Made by a program: the position numbers and the translations under genes. Of a DNA stretch of 64,000 nucleotides, positions 1 to 8,397 are shown piece by piece. How positions within the stretch are numbered: position 1 is the stretch's first letter; every line of letters starts with the position of its first letter. This DNA is from Haloferax massiliensis (GTDB lineage Archaea; Halobacteriota; Halobacteria; Halobacteriales; Haloferacaceae), in the NCBI RefSeq assembly GCF_001368915.1, contig NZ_CSTE01000002.1:162248-226247 (forward strand). Direction: 5' to 3'. The notes under the pieces are model-generated. The model made no database searches. It saw nothing but the letters and a program-made list of their open reading frames with translations, and was not told where the DNA came from.

Positions 1-774
1 GACCACGTCCGCGCCCTCGCTGGCGAGACTCCCGGCGGCGAGGCCCGCCACGCTCGACTTCCCGCGGCCGCGGTCGGCCTCCACGACGACGGCGGTGCCC
101 GGTTCGGTCAGAGCTTCGAGCGCGGCGAGCGCGTCCGACTGGTCGGCGGTGAGGCAGTCCTCGTAGGCGCGCCGCGGGAATCTGCGGTCCCCCTCTCTCG
201 GCACCCGCGGCGGCGCGGCGTCGAAGCTGATTCCCTGCCGGTACGCGCCGTCGCGCTCGACGGTCCCCGAATCGAGGGCGACGAGCGCGATGCCGGGGTG
301 GTCCCGGAGCGTCGAGACGAGTCGGCCGCGGAAGCGACCGGCCACGTCGTCGACGGAGAACGGCGGGACCGCCAATCGCTCGTCGAACGAGTCGCGGCGG
401 GCCGGCCAGCCGTCGAGAGAGGGGGTGAGCAAAACGAGCAGGCCGCCGCCGTCGACCGCGCCGGCGACGCGGCCGAGCGCGTTCGCCGAGAAGTCCTCGT
501 GGGCGTCGAGGACGATGAGCGTCCGGGTCGTTCCGAGGAGCGACGAGGCGCGCTTCGGTTCGACGCGGTGGAAGCGAAAGCCCTCGCGGGCGGTGACGAA
601 CGTCACCTCGTCGTCGGGCACGTCGGCCCCGCGAACCGCGTCGAAGGCGGCGTCGATACCGGCGTCTCGGTCGCCGGCGAGGACGAGGAGGCGTCGCTGG
701 TTCGTCGCCAGCGCCTCCTCGCGACGGGCGGCGGCGAGCGCCTCGACGTCGGGGTCGTCGCCGAGTTCGGTCAT
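1..774 (-). CDS. tmcA: tRNA(Met) cytidine acetyltransferase TmcA, N-terminal part (runs off left edge)
   Basis: The 258 codons present match the start of TmcA, which uses ATP and acetyl-CoA to make N4-acetylcytidine at the wobble base of elongator tRNA-Met (and other RNAs in some archaea). The first ~190 residues form the N-terminal DUF1726-like domain. Near residues 232-242 a P-loop of the form ADRGRGKSS begins the helicase-like ATPase module; the rest of that module and the GNAT domain lie outside the window. The ATG is preceded by a TATA-like GAATAG about 30 bases upstream, consistent with a leaderless transcript, and the gene is divergent from rpl7ae. The assignment rests on the P-loop form and overall pattern. 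Confidence 0.88.
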   Translation of the reverse strand, partial: MTELGDDPDVEALAAARREEALATNQRRLLVLAGDRDAGIDAAFDAVRGADVPDDEVTFVTAREGFRFHRVEPKRASSLLGTTRTLIVLDAHEDFSANALGRVAGAVDGGGLLVLLTPSLDGWPARRDSFDERLAVPPFSVDDVAGRFRGRLVSTLRDHPGIALVALDSGTVERDGAYRQGISFDAAPPRVPREGDRRFPRRAYEDCLTADQSDALAALEALTEPGTAVVVEADRGRGKSSVAGLAAGSLASEGADVV

Positions 775-1143
775 AGAGGCGATACGCCGGCGCGGCTATT
801 CACTTCCTTCGGTCGGGCGAGGGCCCCGCGTTCCGGTCGACACAGCGGTGGTTCCGGTGCGGCGTCACGCTCCGCCGAAAGTGGATTGCGCGAGCAATCG
901 ACACGAAAACCCGGGCGCTGTGGTCGGCGAGAGATCGGGCGATTCGCGGGTCGTGCGGACGCGTCGCACGGCGCTACGATTTTGAAAGCGCTTTTATGGG
1001 GGCCGGAGCAAAGGATGGTTACAGCCTGTCCGGGGTTGATGAACCTCCTCGCCGTAGGGAAATCGTTGACCGGTCGCGACCGACCGACCGGTGTGATACC
1101 GGCGAGGGAGTCGAGCCCGCGAGCAGGATATAGGTGAACAACA
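775..1143 (+). promoter_or_regulatory. Divergent tmcA / rpl7ae intergenic region with rpl7ae promoter and long leader
   Basis: No gene is seen here. A TATA-like CTTTTATGG at 991-999 should start rpl7ae transcription near 1020, leaving a 5' leader of about 120 bases, long for a haloarchaeal gene. The leader ends with an AGGTGA ribosome-binding site 6 bases before the ATG, so rpl7ae is not leaderless. A perfect 6-bp hairpin with a GCGA tetraloop (GATTGC/GCAATC, 884-899) lies upstream of the TATA box. A TTGATGA resembling box C occurs near 1036-1042, but no matching box D was found. Confidence 0.5.
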
Positions 1144-1506
1144 ATGGCTGTCTACGTAGACTTCGACGTACCGGCCGACCTCGCTGACAGCGCCGTCGAG
1201 GCGCTTGAGGTCGCCCGAGATACTGGTATCGTGAAGAAAGGAACCAACGAAACGACCAAGTCCATCGAGCGGGGCAACGCCCAGCTCGTCCTCATCGCGG
1301 AAGACGTTTCCCCCGAGGAAATCGTCATGCACCTGCCCGAACTCGCCGACGAGAAGGGCATTCCGTTCATCTTCGTCGAGACGCAGGACGACATCGGCCA
1401 CGCCGCCGGCCTCGAAGTCGGCAGTGCCGCGGCCGCCATCGTCGACGCCGGCGACGCGTCCGACGATGTCGAGGACATCGCGACTAAGGTCGAGGACCTT
1501 CGATAA
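1144..1506 (+). CDS. rpl7ae: 50S ribosomal protein L7Ae
   Basis: 120 residues, the normal archaeal length. L7Ae binds kink-turn RNA in 23S rRNA and is also a core subunit of box C/D and H/ACA guide RNPs and of archaeal RNase P. The typical core is visible: a [12 protein letters not shown]-type RNA-binding segment at about 34-45 followed by the [12 protein letters not shown] strand-helix. It is first in a tight rightward cluster with rps28e, rpl24e and ndk, with gaps of only a few bases, implying one transcript. In other archaea L7Ae can bind its own leader; the long leader here makes that possible but no kink-turn is demonstrated. Confidence 0.97.
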   Translation: MAVYVDFDVPADLADSAVEALEVARDTGIVKKGTNETTKSIERGNAQLVLIAEDVSPEEIVMHLPELADEKGIPFIFVETQDDIGHAAGLEVGSAAAAIVDAGDASDDVEDIATKVEDLR

Positions 1507-1512
1507 CCGACC

Positions 1513-1737
1513 ATGAGCGCGGACGAACAAGCCAGCGACTCGACGCCTGCCGAAGTCATCGAAGTCGTTGGAAAGACTGGGATGCACGGCGAGGCCATGC
1601 AGGTCAAGTGCCGCATCCGCGAAGGCTCCAACCAGGGCCGTATCATCACGCGAAACGTGCTGGGTCCCGTCCGCGAGGGCGACATCCTCCAGCTCCGCGA
1701 GACCCAGCGTGACGCCGACTCCATCGGAGGGCAGTAA
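1513..1737 (+). CDS. rps28e: 30S ribosomal protein S28e
   Basis: A 74-residue OB-fold protein of the small subunit platform, specific to archaea and eukaryotes. The family signature is clear: a [10 protein letters not shown] stretch near residue 19, then a CRIREG motif and the C-terminal [10 protein letters not shown] with LRETQRDA. It begins 6 bases after the rpl7ae stop and ends 2 bases before rpl24e, so it is translated from the shared mRNA. Halophilic adaptation shows as an acidic N-terminus. Confidence 0.97.
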   Translation: MSADEQASDSTPAEVIEVVGKTGMHGEAMQVKCRIREGSNQGRIITRNVLGPVREGDILQLRETQRDADSIGGQ

Positions 1738-1739
1738 CA

Positions 1740-1940
1740 ATGGTCGAGAAGCGCACGTGCGACTACAGCGGTGAAGAGATCGAGCCCGGCACGGGCACGA
1801 TGTACGTCAAAACCGACGGCACCATCCTCCACTTCAAGGACTCGAAGGCCGAGAAGAACTACTTCCTCGGCCGCGAGGCCCGCGACCTCGAATGGACGGA
1901 GGCCGGCCGCCGCGCGAGCGGCAAGTCGGAGGACAACTGA
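1740..1940 (+). CDS. rpl24e: 50S ribosomal protein L24e
   Basis: 66 residues with the zinc-ribbon-like N-terminus of L24e ([13 protein letters not shown]) and the [11 protein letters not shown] motif. Archaeal L24e usually has two CxxC pairs, but here only the first cysteine is kept, as is common in haloarchaea, so zinc binding is doubtful. Its stop codon overlaps the ATG of ndk by one base (TGATG), indicating coupled translation. Confidence 0.96.
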   Translation: MVEKRTCDYSGEEIEPGTGTMYVKTDGTILHFKDSKAEKNYFLGREARDLEWTEAGRRASGKSEDN

Positions 1941-2404
1941 TGTCCGACGCTGAGCGCACCTTCGTGATGGTCAAGCCCGACGGCGTCCAGCGCGGCCTCA
2001 TCGGAGACATCGTCTCCCGCTTCGAGGACCGCGGTCTCAAGATGGTCGCCGGCAAGTTCATGCAGATCGACGAGGAGCTCGCCCACGACCACTACGGCGA
2101 GCACGAGGGCAAGCCCTTCTTCGAGGGTCTCGTCGAGTTCATCACGTCCGGTCCCGTCTTCGCGATGGTCTGGGAAGGACAGGATGCGACGCGACAGGTC
2201 CGCGGCATGATGGGCGAGACGGACCCCGCAGAGTCCGCCCCCGGCACCATCCGCGGCGACTACGGTCTCGACCTCGGCCGGAACGTCATCCACGGCTCCG
2301 ACCACGAGGACGAGGGCGCGAACGAGCGCGAAATCGCGCTCTTCTTCGACGAGGACGAACTCGTCGACTACGAGCGCGTCGACGAGACCTGGCTCTACGA
2401 GTAA
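1940..2404 (+). CDS. ndk: Nucleoside diphosphate kinase
   Basis: 154 residues, standard for Ndk, which transfers the gamma phosphate from ATP to NDPs through a phosphohistidine. The N-terminal [16 protein letters not shown] motif and the C-terminal NVIHGSD active-site segment with the catalytic histidine are intact. Halophile-specific acidic residues are frequent. The ATG overlaps the rpl24e stop by one base; the alternative upstream start at 1892 would overlap rpl24e heavily and is rejected. It is the last gene of the rpl7ae cluster. Confidence 0.97.
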   Translation: MSDAERTFVMVKPDGVQRGLIGDIVSRFEDRGLKMVAGKFMQIDEELAHDHYGEHEGKPFFEGLVEFITSGPVFAMVWEGQDATRQVRGMMGETDPAESAPGTIRGDYGLDLGRNVIHGSDHEDEGANEREIALFFDEDELVDYERVDETWLYE

Positions 2405-2619
2405 GTCTCGTCTCGCGGTTCTCACGCTTTCTTCCGAGAGGAGCGACGGCCACGTCTCCCCTCTCGTCCGCGCTCCAGCCGTCGAGAGGGTGTTCTCGTC
2501 GGTCCAGTGTGCGGGATTCTACCACTGGTCATCCGCGGTCGACGGCGACCCTCACCGCGCCCTGACCGTCATCCCCGCGGCGAACAACGGTTTTCTCGCC
2601 GCCCGGCGAAACGTGTCAC

Positions 2620-3024
2620 ATGGTCGAAGTGGAACTCGTGCTCCTCGCGCTCGCGGTGGTGTTCGTCGGCGGTGCGGTGGCGATGCTCGGCGCGACCGCG
2701 GTTGCGGCGTGGACCGCTGCGCGGCTGGCGGCGACGCTCTCGACGCTCGTGCGGCCGGTCGTCCTCGGGCCGACCGACATCCGCGACGTGGAACTCCGCG
2801 TGGCCGGCCTGCGCGCGCTCGACCACGTCGACTCGGGGGTCGTCACGAACGTCGTCCCCGAGCGGCGGCGGGGCGCGAGCGGCCTCGCCCGGCTCTCCCG
2901 GAGCGACGGCGTGCGGTTCGACCTCGCGCTCGCGACTCCCGACGACCGGACCGCGACCGTCTGGGTGCCGGTACCGGAGGCGCTGACCGGCGGGTCGCGG
3001 TTCGAGCGCATCGCCCCGGCGTGA
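2620..3024 (+). CDS. Hypothetical membrane-anchored protein, possibly truncated at its C-terminus
   Basis: 134 residues with one hydrophobic N-terminal segment (about residues 4-35) and a soluble remainder rich in Arg and Asp; no family is recognised. It converges on the downstream methionine-synthase gene. The stop codon TGA arises within sequence that, read on the other strand, encodes the conserved EKLT stretch of that enzyme, so the present stop may have been created by the same deletion that truncated the enzyme. Whether the ancestral protein was longer cannot be told from this window. Confidence 0.6.
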   Translation: MVEVELVLLALAVVFVGGAVAMLGATAVAAWTAARLAATLSTLVRPVVLGPTDIRDVELRVAGLRALDHVDSGVVTNVVPERRRGASGLARLSRSDGVRFDLALATPDDRTATVWVPVPEALTGGSRFERIAPA

Positions 3025-3946
3025 GCTTCTCCGGCGGGACGACCTTCAGGCCCTGCTTGATGTTCTCCTTTATCTCCTCGACGGTCTCGACTTCGGCGGT
3101 ATGCACGTCCACGACGCCGAGCGCGAGGTCCGGCTCGAACTCGGGGTCGGTGAACACGTCTATCTGCTCGTAGCCGCCGTTGCAGAGTTCCACGTCGAAC
3201 TCGTCGATGGGGTAGTCGTTGAGTTCGGGGTAGATGCGGGAGTAGTCGCCGTAACAGACGTGGAGGCCGATGCGGACCTCGTCGGGGACGCCCGCGACGA
3301 TGCGTTCGAGACACTCGCCGACGATGGCGTGGTCGTCGGGCGTCGTCGCCAGCGCGGGCTCGTCGATCTGGATGTAGGTCGCGCCCGCCTCGACGAGCTG
3401 TTCGATTTCCTCGTTGACGAGGTCGGCCAGCGCGTACGCGAGGTCCGCCTCGGAGTCGTAGTGTTCGTTGAACGACCAGCTAGCCAGCGTGTACGGGCCG
3501 GTGATGGGCACCTTGACCGGCTTGGAGGCCACGTCGCTCGTGAACTCGAACTCGTCGACCAGCCACGGCTCGTCGTACTCGACCTCGCCGACGACGGAGG
3601 GCTTGTCGAAGTAGTTGTGGCCCCACACCTTCACCGGGCCGTTGAACTCGTAGCCGGGGATGCGGTGGGCGAAGTACTCGACCATCTCTTCGCGGCGCAT
3701 CTCGCCGTCGACGACGGTGTCGAGGCCGGAGCGCTCGTGTTCGTGGGTGATGACGCGACAGGCGTCGTCGTGGGCCTCGTGGAGGTGCTCCTGGGTGAAC
3801 TTGGAGTCGGGGTCCTCCGCGAGGTCGTTGGCGCGGTTGAGCCACTTGGGCTTGGGGTAGGAGCCGACGACGGTCGTGAGCAGGAAGTGCTCGGTGTCGT
3901 GGCCCTCGGGGCGGAACTGCTCGCGGTTCTCGGTGTCGCGGCTCAT
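2843..3946 (-). CDS. MetE-like methionine synthase with aberrant C-terminus (probably inactivated)
   Basis: Residues 1 to about 306 match the cobalamin-independent methionine synthase catalytic barrel (Meth_synt_2): TTVVGSYPKPKWL at the start, the zinc-ligand HVCYG motif near residue 240 and the ELCNGGYE strand. Family members then have a VSPDCG-type segment whose cysteine completes the zinc site. Here, directly after EKLT, the reading frame enters unrelated Arg-rich sequence that is antisense to the convergent gene and runs about 60 residues to a chance stop. This looks like a deletion junction near 3021-3027, so the protein probably lacks activity. Its ATG overlaps the upstream paralogue stop by 4 bases, so the two are co-translated. 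Confidence 0.8.
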   Translation of the reverse strand: MSRDTENREQFRPEGHDTEHFLLTTVVGSYPKPKWLNRANDLAEDPDSKFTQEHLHEAHDDACRVITHEHERSGLDTVVDGEMRREEMVEYFAHRIPGYEFNGPVKVWGHNYFDKPSVVGEVEYDEPWLVDEFEFTSDVASKPVKVPITGPYTLASWSFNEHYDSEADLAYALADLVNEEIEQLVEAGATYIQIDEPALATTPDDHAIVGECLERIVAGVPDEVRIGLHVCYGDYSRIYPELNDYPIDEFDVELCNGGYEQIDVFTDPEFEPDLALGVVDVHTAEVETVEEIKENIKQGLKVVPPEKLTPGRCARTATRRSAPPVPAPRRSRSGRRESRARGRTARRRSGRAGRGRSRPAAARGRRS

Positions 3947-4950
3947 GCTTCCACCTCCAGTTCGTCCTCCGTGGCGGCCGCGAGCGCGGCCAGTTTCTCC
4001 GTCGCGCGGTTCTCCGGCAGGTAGAACAGTTCGGTGTTGGAGGTCACGTAGGCGGTGTCGAACGTCTGGCTCTGGATGTTGTCGAGGGTCCACTCGACGC
4101 GCTCGCGGACCGTCTCGGGGTCTTCGACCAGCGTGTTCTGGCCGTCGACGAGACCCAGGGCGATGTCGTCTTTCGTACCGTACTCGTTGATGTTGTAGAG
4201 CGTCTGGTCGCGGTCGCCGGCGACGAAGTCGAAGCCGATGGCGTCGACGTCGGCGTCCATGAGGTGCGCGTAGACCTTCTCGTCGAGCGCGCCCCAGTAG
4301 GTGTGGACGACCACGTCGGCGTCGGTCGCGTCGGAGACGGCCGAGATTGCCTCGGCGACGCGCTCGTCGACGTCCTCGCCCGGCGGCGAGAACACGAGCG
4401 AGGGTTCGAGGAGGAACAGCGTCTCGTGGTCGGGGAAGGCGTCGACCTCGCCCGCGAGGAACTCGCTGACGGCGTCGAGGAAGTCGGCCTCGTCGCCGTA
4501 GTGCTCGTCGGTGGCGAGGTCGGAAAGCGAGTACGGGCCGGGGAGGACCGCCTGCAGCGACTCGTCGCCGAGGAGGTCGGCGGTGGCGTCGAGTTCGGCC
4601 GCGACGTCGCCGGAGAAGGTGAGTTCGCCGCGGACCTGCGGGTCGCGGTAGAAGTTGTTGTTGTCGTAGTAGCGGACGATGCCCCCGGTCTCGACGTTCT
4701 CGTGGACCGTCAGCGGGTGCGCGAGCATGTCGTCCCAGCGGAGTTGCCCCTCGACGACGCGGTCGAGGCCGGCGTCGCGCTGCTCGGAGACGACCTCCTC
4801 GCGGGCGCGGTCGTACGCGCCCACGATGTCGCCGCTCTCGTTACCGGAGATGAGGTCGTGTTTCTGGTGACCCTTGAGGTCGGAAAGCTCCTGCTTCACC
4901 CAATCCGGGAGGGGATACAGTCCCGGTGTCGTCGAGACGAGTTCAGTCAT
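3943..4950 (-). CDS. MetE-family methionine synthase paralogue
   Basis: 335 residues in the UROD/MetE-like fold, beginning with a TPGLYPLPDW motif, equivalent to the N-terminal partner of the two-gene methionine synthase-like pair seen in haloarchaea. The C-terminal zinc-binding cysteine motif of catalytic MetE is also absent here, but here the domain ends naturally, so it may be an accessory or substrate-binding half rather than a broken enzyme. The ATG at 4950 follows a GGAG ribosome-binding site; a GTG one codon upstream is an alternative. It overlaps the next gene by ATGA. The role in methionine synthesis is inferred from family and context. Confidence 0.82.
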   Translation of the reverse strand: MTELVSTTPGLYPLPDWVKQELSDLKGHQKHDLISGNESGDIVGAYDRAREEVVSEQRDAGLDRVVEGQLRWDDMLAHPLTVHENVETGGIVRYYDNNNFYRDPQVRGELTFSGDVAAELDATADLLGDESLQAVLPGPYSLSDLATDEHYGDEADFLDAVSEFLAGEVDAFPDHETLFLLEPSLVFSPPGEDVDERVAEAISAVSDATDADVVVHTYWGALDEKVYAHLMDADVDAIGFDFVAGDRDQTLYNINEYGTKDDIALGLVDGQNTLVEDPETVRERVEWTLDNIQSQTFDTAYVTSNTELFYLPENRATEKLAALAAATEDELEVEA

Positions 4951-5009
4951 CACTCCTGGCTAAGAAATGACGGTGTATAATATTTCCTGTATCAACATAT
5001 GCGCATTGG

Positions 5010-5606
5010 TTATCCCAACGCGAGCACCGTGAGCGTCTCGTAGGGGTACGACTCCCGAACGACGACCTCGTGGTCGAAGCCGTTGGCCTCGGCGCGCGCG
5101 AGCACCTCGTCGTAGCCGGTGAAGCTACTCACGAGGAGGAAGACCGTGCCGCCCGGTTTGAGGACGCGCCCGACCGTGTCGAGGAAGGGGTCGATGATTT
5201 CGCGGCCGTCCTCGCCGCCGGTGAGCGCGACCTCCATCCAGTCGTCGCGCGCGGCTTCGAGGTCTTCTGGGAGGTACGGCGGGTTGAACGCCACCGCGTC
5301 GAAGGCGTCGTCGCGGAACGGTTCGACGAGGCTCCCGCGGACCACCTCGAACCCGCGGTGGCCGTCGGCCCGGAGGGAAGCGGCGCGGTCGGCGGCCTGC
5401 CGGCAGGCGTGGGGGTTGAGGTCGCTGGCGACCACGTCGGCGTCGGTCTTCGTCGCGAGTTGTTCTGCGACCCAGCCCGACCCGGTCCCGACTTCGAGGA
5501 CGCGCCCCGAGACGCGGCCGACCGCGGCCTGTGCGAGCAGGCCCGAGTCCTCCGCGGGCTGATAGACCGAGGTGTTCATCCCGCGTCGCTCGGCGAGGTC
5601 GGTCAT
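5010..5606 (-). CDS. hemK2: HemK2/Mtq2-type protein glutamine N5-methyltransferase
   Basis: 198 residues, a compact class I SAM methyltransferase. The SAM loop VGTGSGWV is near residues 39-46 and the NPPY motif (108-111), diagnostic of N5-glutamine/N6-adenine type enzymes, is intact. The short form without the bacterial PrmC N-terminal helical domain corresponds to archaeal and eukaryotic HemK2/Mtq2, which with Trm112 methylates the GGQ glutamine of release factor aRF1. Its ATG overlaps the mscS stop by 4 bases, so they share a message. Its substrate here is inferred from the family. Confidence 0.88.
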   Translation of the reverse strand: MTDLAERRGMNTSVYQPAEDSGLLAQAAVGRVSGRVLEVGTGSGWVAEQLATKTDADVVASDLNPHACRQAADRAASLRADGHRGFEVVRGSLVEPFRDDAFDAVAFNPPYLPEDLEAARDDWMEVALTGGEDGREIIDPFLDTVGRVLKPGGTVFLLVSSFTGYDEVLARAEANGFDHEVVVRESYPYETLTVLALG

Positions 5607-6841
5607 CGGTCCGCCTCCGCGGAACCGGGCGAGGCGTCGTCGCCTTCCCCGCCTTCCTCGCTCTCGCCGCCGCCGTCGGCCTCGGGACTCGCTTCGGGCC
5701 GCGCGTCGGTGAGCGGAACCGGACCCGAGGGGTCGCGCTCGGACAGCGCGCGCTGCGGGAACGGGATGGTGATTCCCTCCTCGTCGAACGCCTCGCTGAC
5801 GGCCGAGATGGTCGCGGTGCGCGCGCGCCACCACCGGCGGGCGCTCGGGCGGTCTATCCACGGGCGCACCCCGAGGACGACGGCGGAGTCGCCGAACCGC
5901 TTTGCGACGACCTGCGGCTTCGGCACCGAAAGCACCTCGTCGAGGTCTTCGACGGCCGCCTGCGCCACCTCGGCGGCGCGGTCGACGTCGGTGTCGTAGT
6001 CGACGCCGACCTCGATGTCGAGGCGGAGCCGCCCCTTTCGGCTCCGGTTGACGAGGCTCTCCGAACTCACCACGTCGTTCGGAATCATCACGAACTCGCC
6101 GTCGAACGTCTGGATGCGCGTGTTCACGACCGTGATTTCGGTGACGATGCCCTCGTGGTCGCCGAGCTCGACCCAGTCGCCGATTTCGAACGGCCGGGAG
6201 AACATGATGACGAAGCCCGCGATGAGCGCGCCGAGAGTCTGTCTCGCCGCCATCCCGACCACGATGCCGAGGAAGCCAGCCCCGACGAGGAAGCCGCCGA
6301 GGTCGGCCCGCCAGATGCCGAGGATGACCGCGAGCGTGGCGAGGTAGGTCGTCACCTGCGCGATTCGGTAGATGACCTCGCGCTGGTGGTCCGAAATCTC
6401 CGGGCGCGTGCTCGCGATTTCCTTGATGAACCGGCCGAGGACGCTCGTGAGGACGTACGCGCCGACGATGAACGCCGCAGACAGCACGATGCGGACGAAC
6501 GTCTGCCGGTTGACGTCGTACTGCTCGGAGAACGTGCCGATGTCGCCCGACAGCGACCAGACCGCGAAGACGAACGCCCCGCCGCCGGCGACGACGACGA
6601 GGCGGAGAACCGTCACCGAGAGGTGCCACACCGGCATCGAGACTGCCTCTACCTCCTTGTCGTGGAGGCGGGCACCGACCCGCCAGACGGCGACGACGGC
6701 GACGGTCACGAGGACGCTCGCGGCGACGCGGAGTTCGAACGTCGGGAACAGCGACGCGATGTCGAGGACGGCGTCGCTCTGGAGGGGCGTTCCCGTCGAG
6801 GCGAGGCGGAGAAGCACCGCGGCGAGTGCGGGGAGCGTCAT
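5603..6841 (-). CDS. mscS: MscS-family mechanosensitive ion channel
   Basis: 412 residues with about five membrane segments (roughly 38-55, 73-95, 115-137, 160-177, 181-215). The last is the Gly/Ala-rich pore helix leading into the FSRPFEIGDWVEL beta domain typical of MscS, followed by the alpha/beta vestibule region. The C-terminal ~60 residues are acidic and low-complexity, likely cytoplasmic tail. These channels open under membrane tension and release solutes on hypo-osmotic shock, which fits a halophile. It lies between ksgA and hemK2 on one strand with tight spacing, a common haloarchaeal arrangement. Confidence 0.93.
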   Translation of the reverse strand: MTLPALAAVLLRLASTGTPLQSDAVLDIASLFPTFELRVAASVLVTVAVVAVWRVGARLHDKEVEAVSMPVWHLSVTVLRLVVVAGGGAFVFAVWSLSGDIGTFSEQYDVNRQTFVRIVLSAAFIVGAYVLTSVLGRFIKEIASTRPEISDHQREVIYRIAQVTTYLATLAVILGIWRADLGGFLVGAGFLGIVVGMAARQTLGALIAGFVIMFSRPFEIGDWVELGDHEGIVTEITVVNTRIQTFDGEFVMIPNDVVSSESLVNRSRKGRLRLDIEVGVDYDTDVDRAAEVAQAAVEDLDEVLSVPKPQVVAKRFGDSAVVLGVRPWIDRPSARRWWRARTATISAVSEAFDEEGITIPFPQRALSERDPSGPVPLTDARPEASPEADGGGESEEGGEGDDASPGSAEADR

Positions 6842-6844
6842 GGA

Positions 6845-7708
6845 TTACAGGCCGACCGACGCGGCGAGTTGCGCGAGTTCGGCGAACTCCGCGGGAGCCA
6901 TGTTGCCGGCGCGCTTTCGGAGGACGTCTTCGTCCGCGGCCTCGACGACCGCTTCGGGGTCCGACAGCCCGGAGATGTGCGCCGTGTTACGGATGCCGTT
7001 TCTGATGGTCTTGCGTCGCTGGGTGAACAGCGCCTTCACGAAGTCGAGGAAGAACGCCTCGTCGTCGACCTCGTAGTCCGGGTCGCGCGGCGTGATGCGG
7101 ACGACGACGCTCTGGACCGCGGGCTTGGGGTCGAACGCCTCGCGGGGGACGTGCTCGCAGACCGCCACGTCGCCGTAGTGTTGGGTGCTCACCGAGAGGC
7201 GACCGTACTCCGAGGTGCCCGCCTCGGCGGCCATCCGCTCGCCGAACTCCTTTTGGAACATCAACACGAGCGGCTTGCCTCGGGGGAGCAGGCGGAATGA
7301 AATCTCCGAGGAGATGCCGTAGGGGAGGTTCGAGACGCACGCCGTGAACTCGGGCAGGTCGACGTCGAGCGCGTCGCCCTCGACGACCGCGAGTCGCCCC
7401 GCGTCGACCTCGTCGGCGAACTCGCGGCGCAGGTGCTCGGCGAACGTCCGGTCCTGTTCGACGACGGTCACGCGGTCGGCGACGCCGAGCAGCCGGTCCG
7501 TGAGGACGCCCGGCCCGCCGCCGATTTCGAGGACGTGCGAGCGGTCTGCCTCCTCGGGGAGATACGTCGGGATTCGGTCGACGACGCGGTCGTCGACGAG
7601 GAAGTGCTGGTCGTGGTCCGGGTTCCCGCGAGCGCCCGCCCGCCGGATGAGGGCGTCCGGGTCGCGCGCGGCGGCCCCGCGGACCTGTTCGCTGCCGTCG
7701 CTCGTCAT
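6845..7708 (-). CDS. ksgA: 16S rRNA dimethyladenosine transferase KsgA/RsmA
   Basis: 287 residues. SAM-dependent enzyme that dimethylates two adjacent adenines near the 3' end of 16S rRNA during small-subunit assembly. The QHFLVD motif (35-40), SAM loop EIGGGPGVLT (61-70) and catalytic NLPY (127-130) are all present, with the C-terminal helical domain containing the TQRRKTIRN segment. It sits in a leftward run DUF655-ksgA-mscS-hemK2; conserved linkage with DUF655 and rpl21e/rpoF supports a ribosome-biogenesis operon. Confidence 0.96.
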   Translation of the reverse strand: MTSDGSEQVRGAAARDPDALIRRAGARGNPDHDQHFLVDDRVVDRIPTYLPEEADRSHVLEIGGGPGVLTDRLLGVADRVTVVEQDRTFAEHLRREFADEVDAGRLAVVEGDALDVDLPEFTACVSNLPYGISSEISFRLLPRGKPLVLMFQKEFGERMAAEAGTSEYGRLSVSTQHYGDVAVCEHVPREAFDPKPAVQSVVVRITPRDPDYEVDDEAFFLDFVKALFTQRRKTIRNGIRNTAHISGLSDPEAVVEAADEDVLRKRAGNMAPAEFAELAQLAASVGL

Positions 7709-7750
7709 TGGGAGAGGTATCGTGCGGGAGCGGGTAAAAGTCCCGTTCCG

Positions 7751-8344
7751 CTACCGCCCGTCGCGTCCGACGAACGTCTTGTACTTCACGTCGTTGTCGC
7801 GGAGTTCGTCGAGGATGCGCTCGACGATGACCTCCTTCGGGCGGTGGAGCCCGGAGACGCGCTCTTCGAGGTCTTCGAACGACTCGAACGGCCCCTGTCG
7901 CTTGCGCGATTCGAGAATCTTGTCGCGGAGCTTCTTCCCGATGCCGGGAAGCAAGTTGAGTTGGTGGAGCCGAAGCGTGATGGGCTGTGCGTCGTTGTAG
8001 AAGTCGACGAACCGCCGTTCGTCGGCCTCGACGATGTCCTCGACGACGTAGTCGACTTCGGCCGTCGCCGTGTTCGAGAGGTCGCCGTACGAGAGTTCTT
8101 CGACGGACTGAATCAGCTCGCGGTCGGCGGCCGGCGAGACGACGAGCCGGTCGCCGATACTCACGTCGGCGTCTTCGACGAGGGTCAACTCCAGGAGACG
8201 GAAATCGGACTCTCCGAGCGCGTACGCGATGGGTGCCGCGTCGAAGCGCCGTCGGTCGTCCCCCTGACGCCCGTGGCGGAGTACGTCGAGTACGACGACG
8301 TACTCGGTCGTGGCGTCGGCGTCACCGCTCTCCGTACGTGTCAT
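7751..8344 (-). CDS. DUF655 family putative RNA-binding protein
   Basis: 197 residues of the archaeal DUF655 family. The N-terminal half resembles an OB-like beta domain; residues about 125-165 form helix-hairpin-helix nucleic-acid-binding motifs around LPGIGKKLRDKILE. The family is nearly always encoded beside rpl21e, rpoF and ksgA in archaea, as here, which suggests a role in ribosome assembly or translation, but no activity is established to my knowledge. The start ATG is preceded by an AT-rich TATA-like ATTTAAA about 20-30 bases upstream, indicating a near-leaderless start. Confidence 0.88.
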   Translation of the reverse strand: MTRTESGDADATTEYVVVLDVLRHGRQGDDRRRFDAAPIAYALGESDFRLLELTLVEDADVSIGDRLVVSPAADRELIQSVEELSYGDLSNTATAEVDYVVEDIVEADERRFVDFYNDAQPITLRLHQLNLLPGIGKKLRDKILESRKRQGPFESFEDLEERVSGLHRPKEVIVERILDELRDNDVKYKTFVGRDGR

Positions 8345-8397
8345 ACCAGTAGTTACGGCGAGCCGATATTTAAAGAGTTGGCCGCGCCGTCACGCGG

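Noticed and set aside
1030-1045. Box C-like TTGATGA in the rpl7ae leader as a complete kink-turn
   Set aside because: No box D or paired GA/AG partner found; the bases also form a simple 4-bp hairpin.
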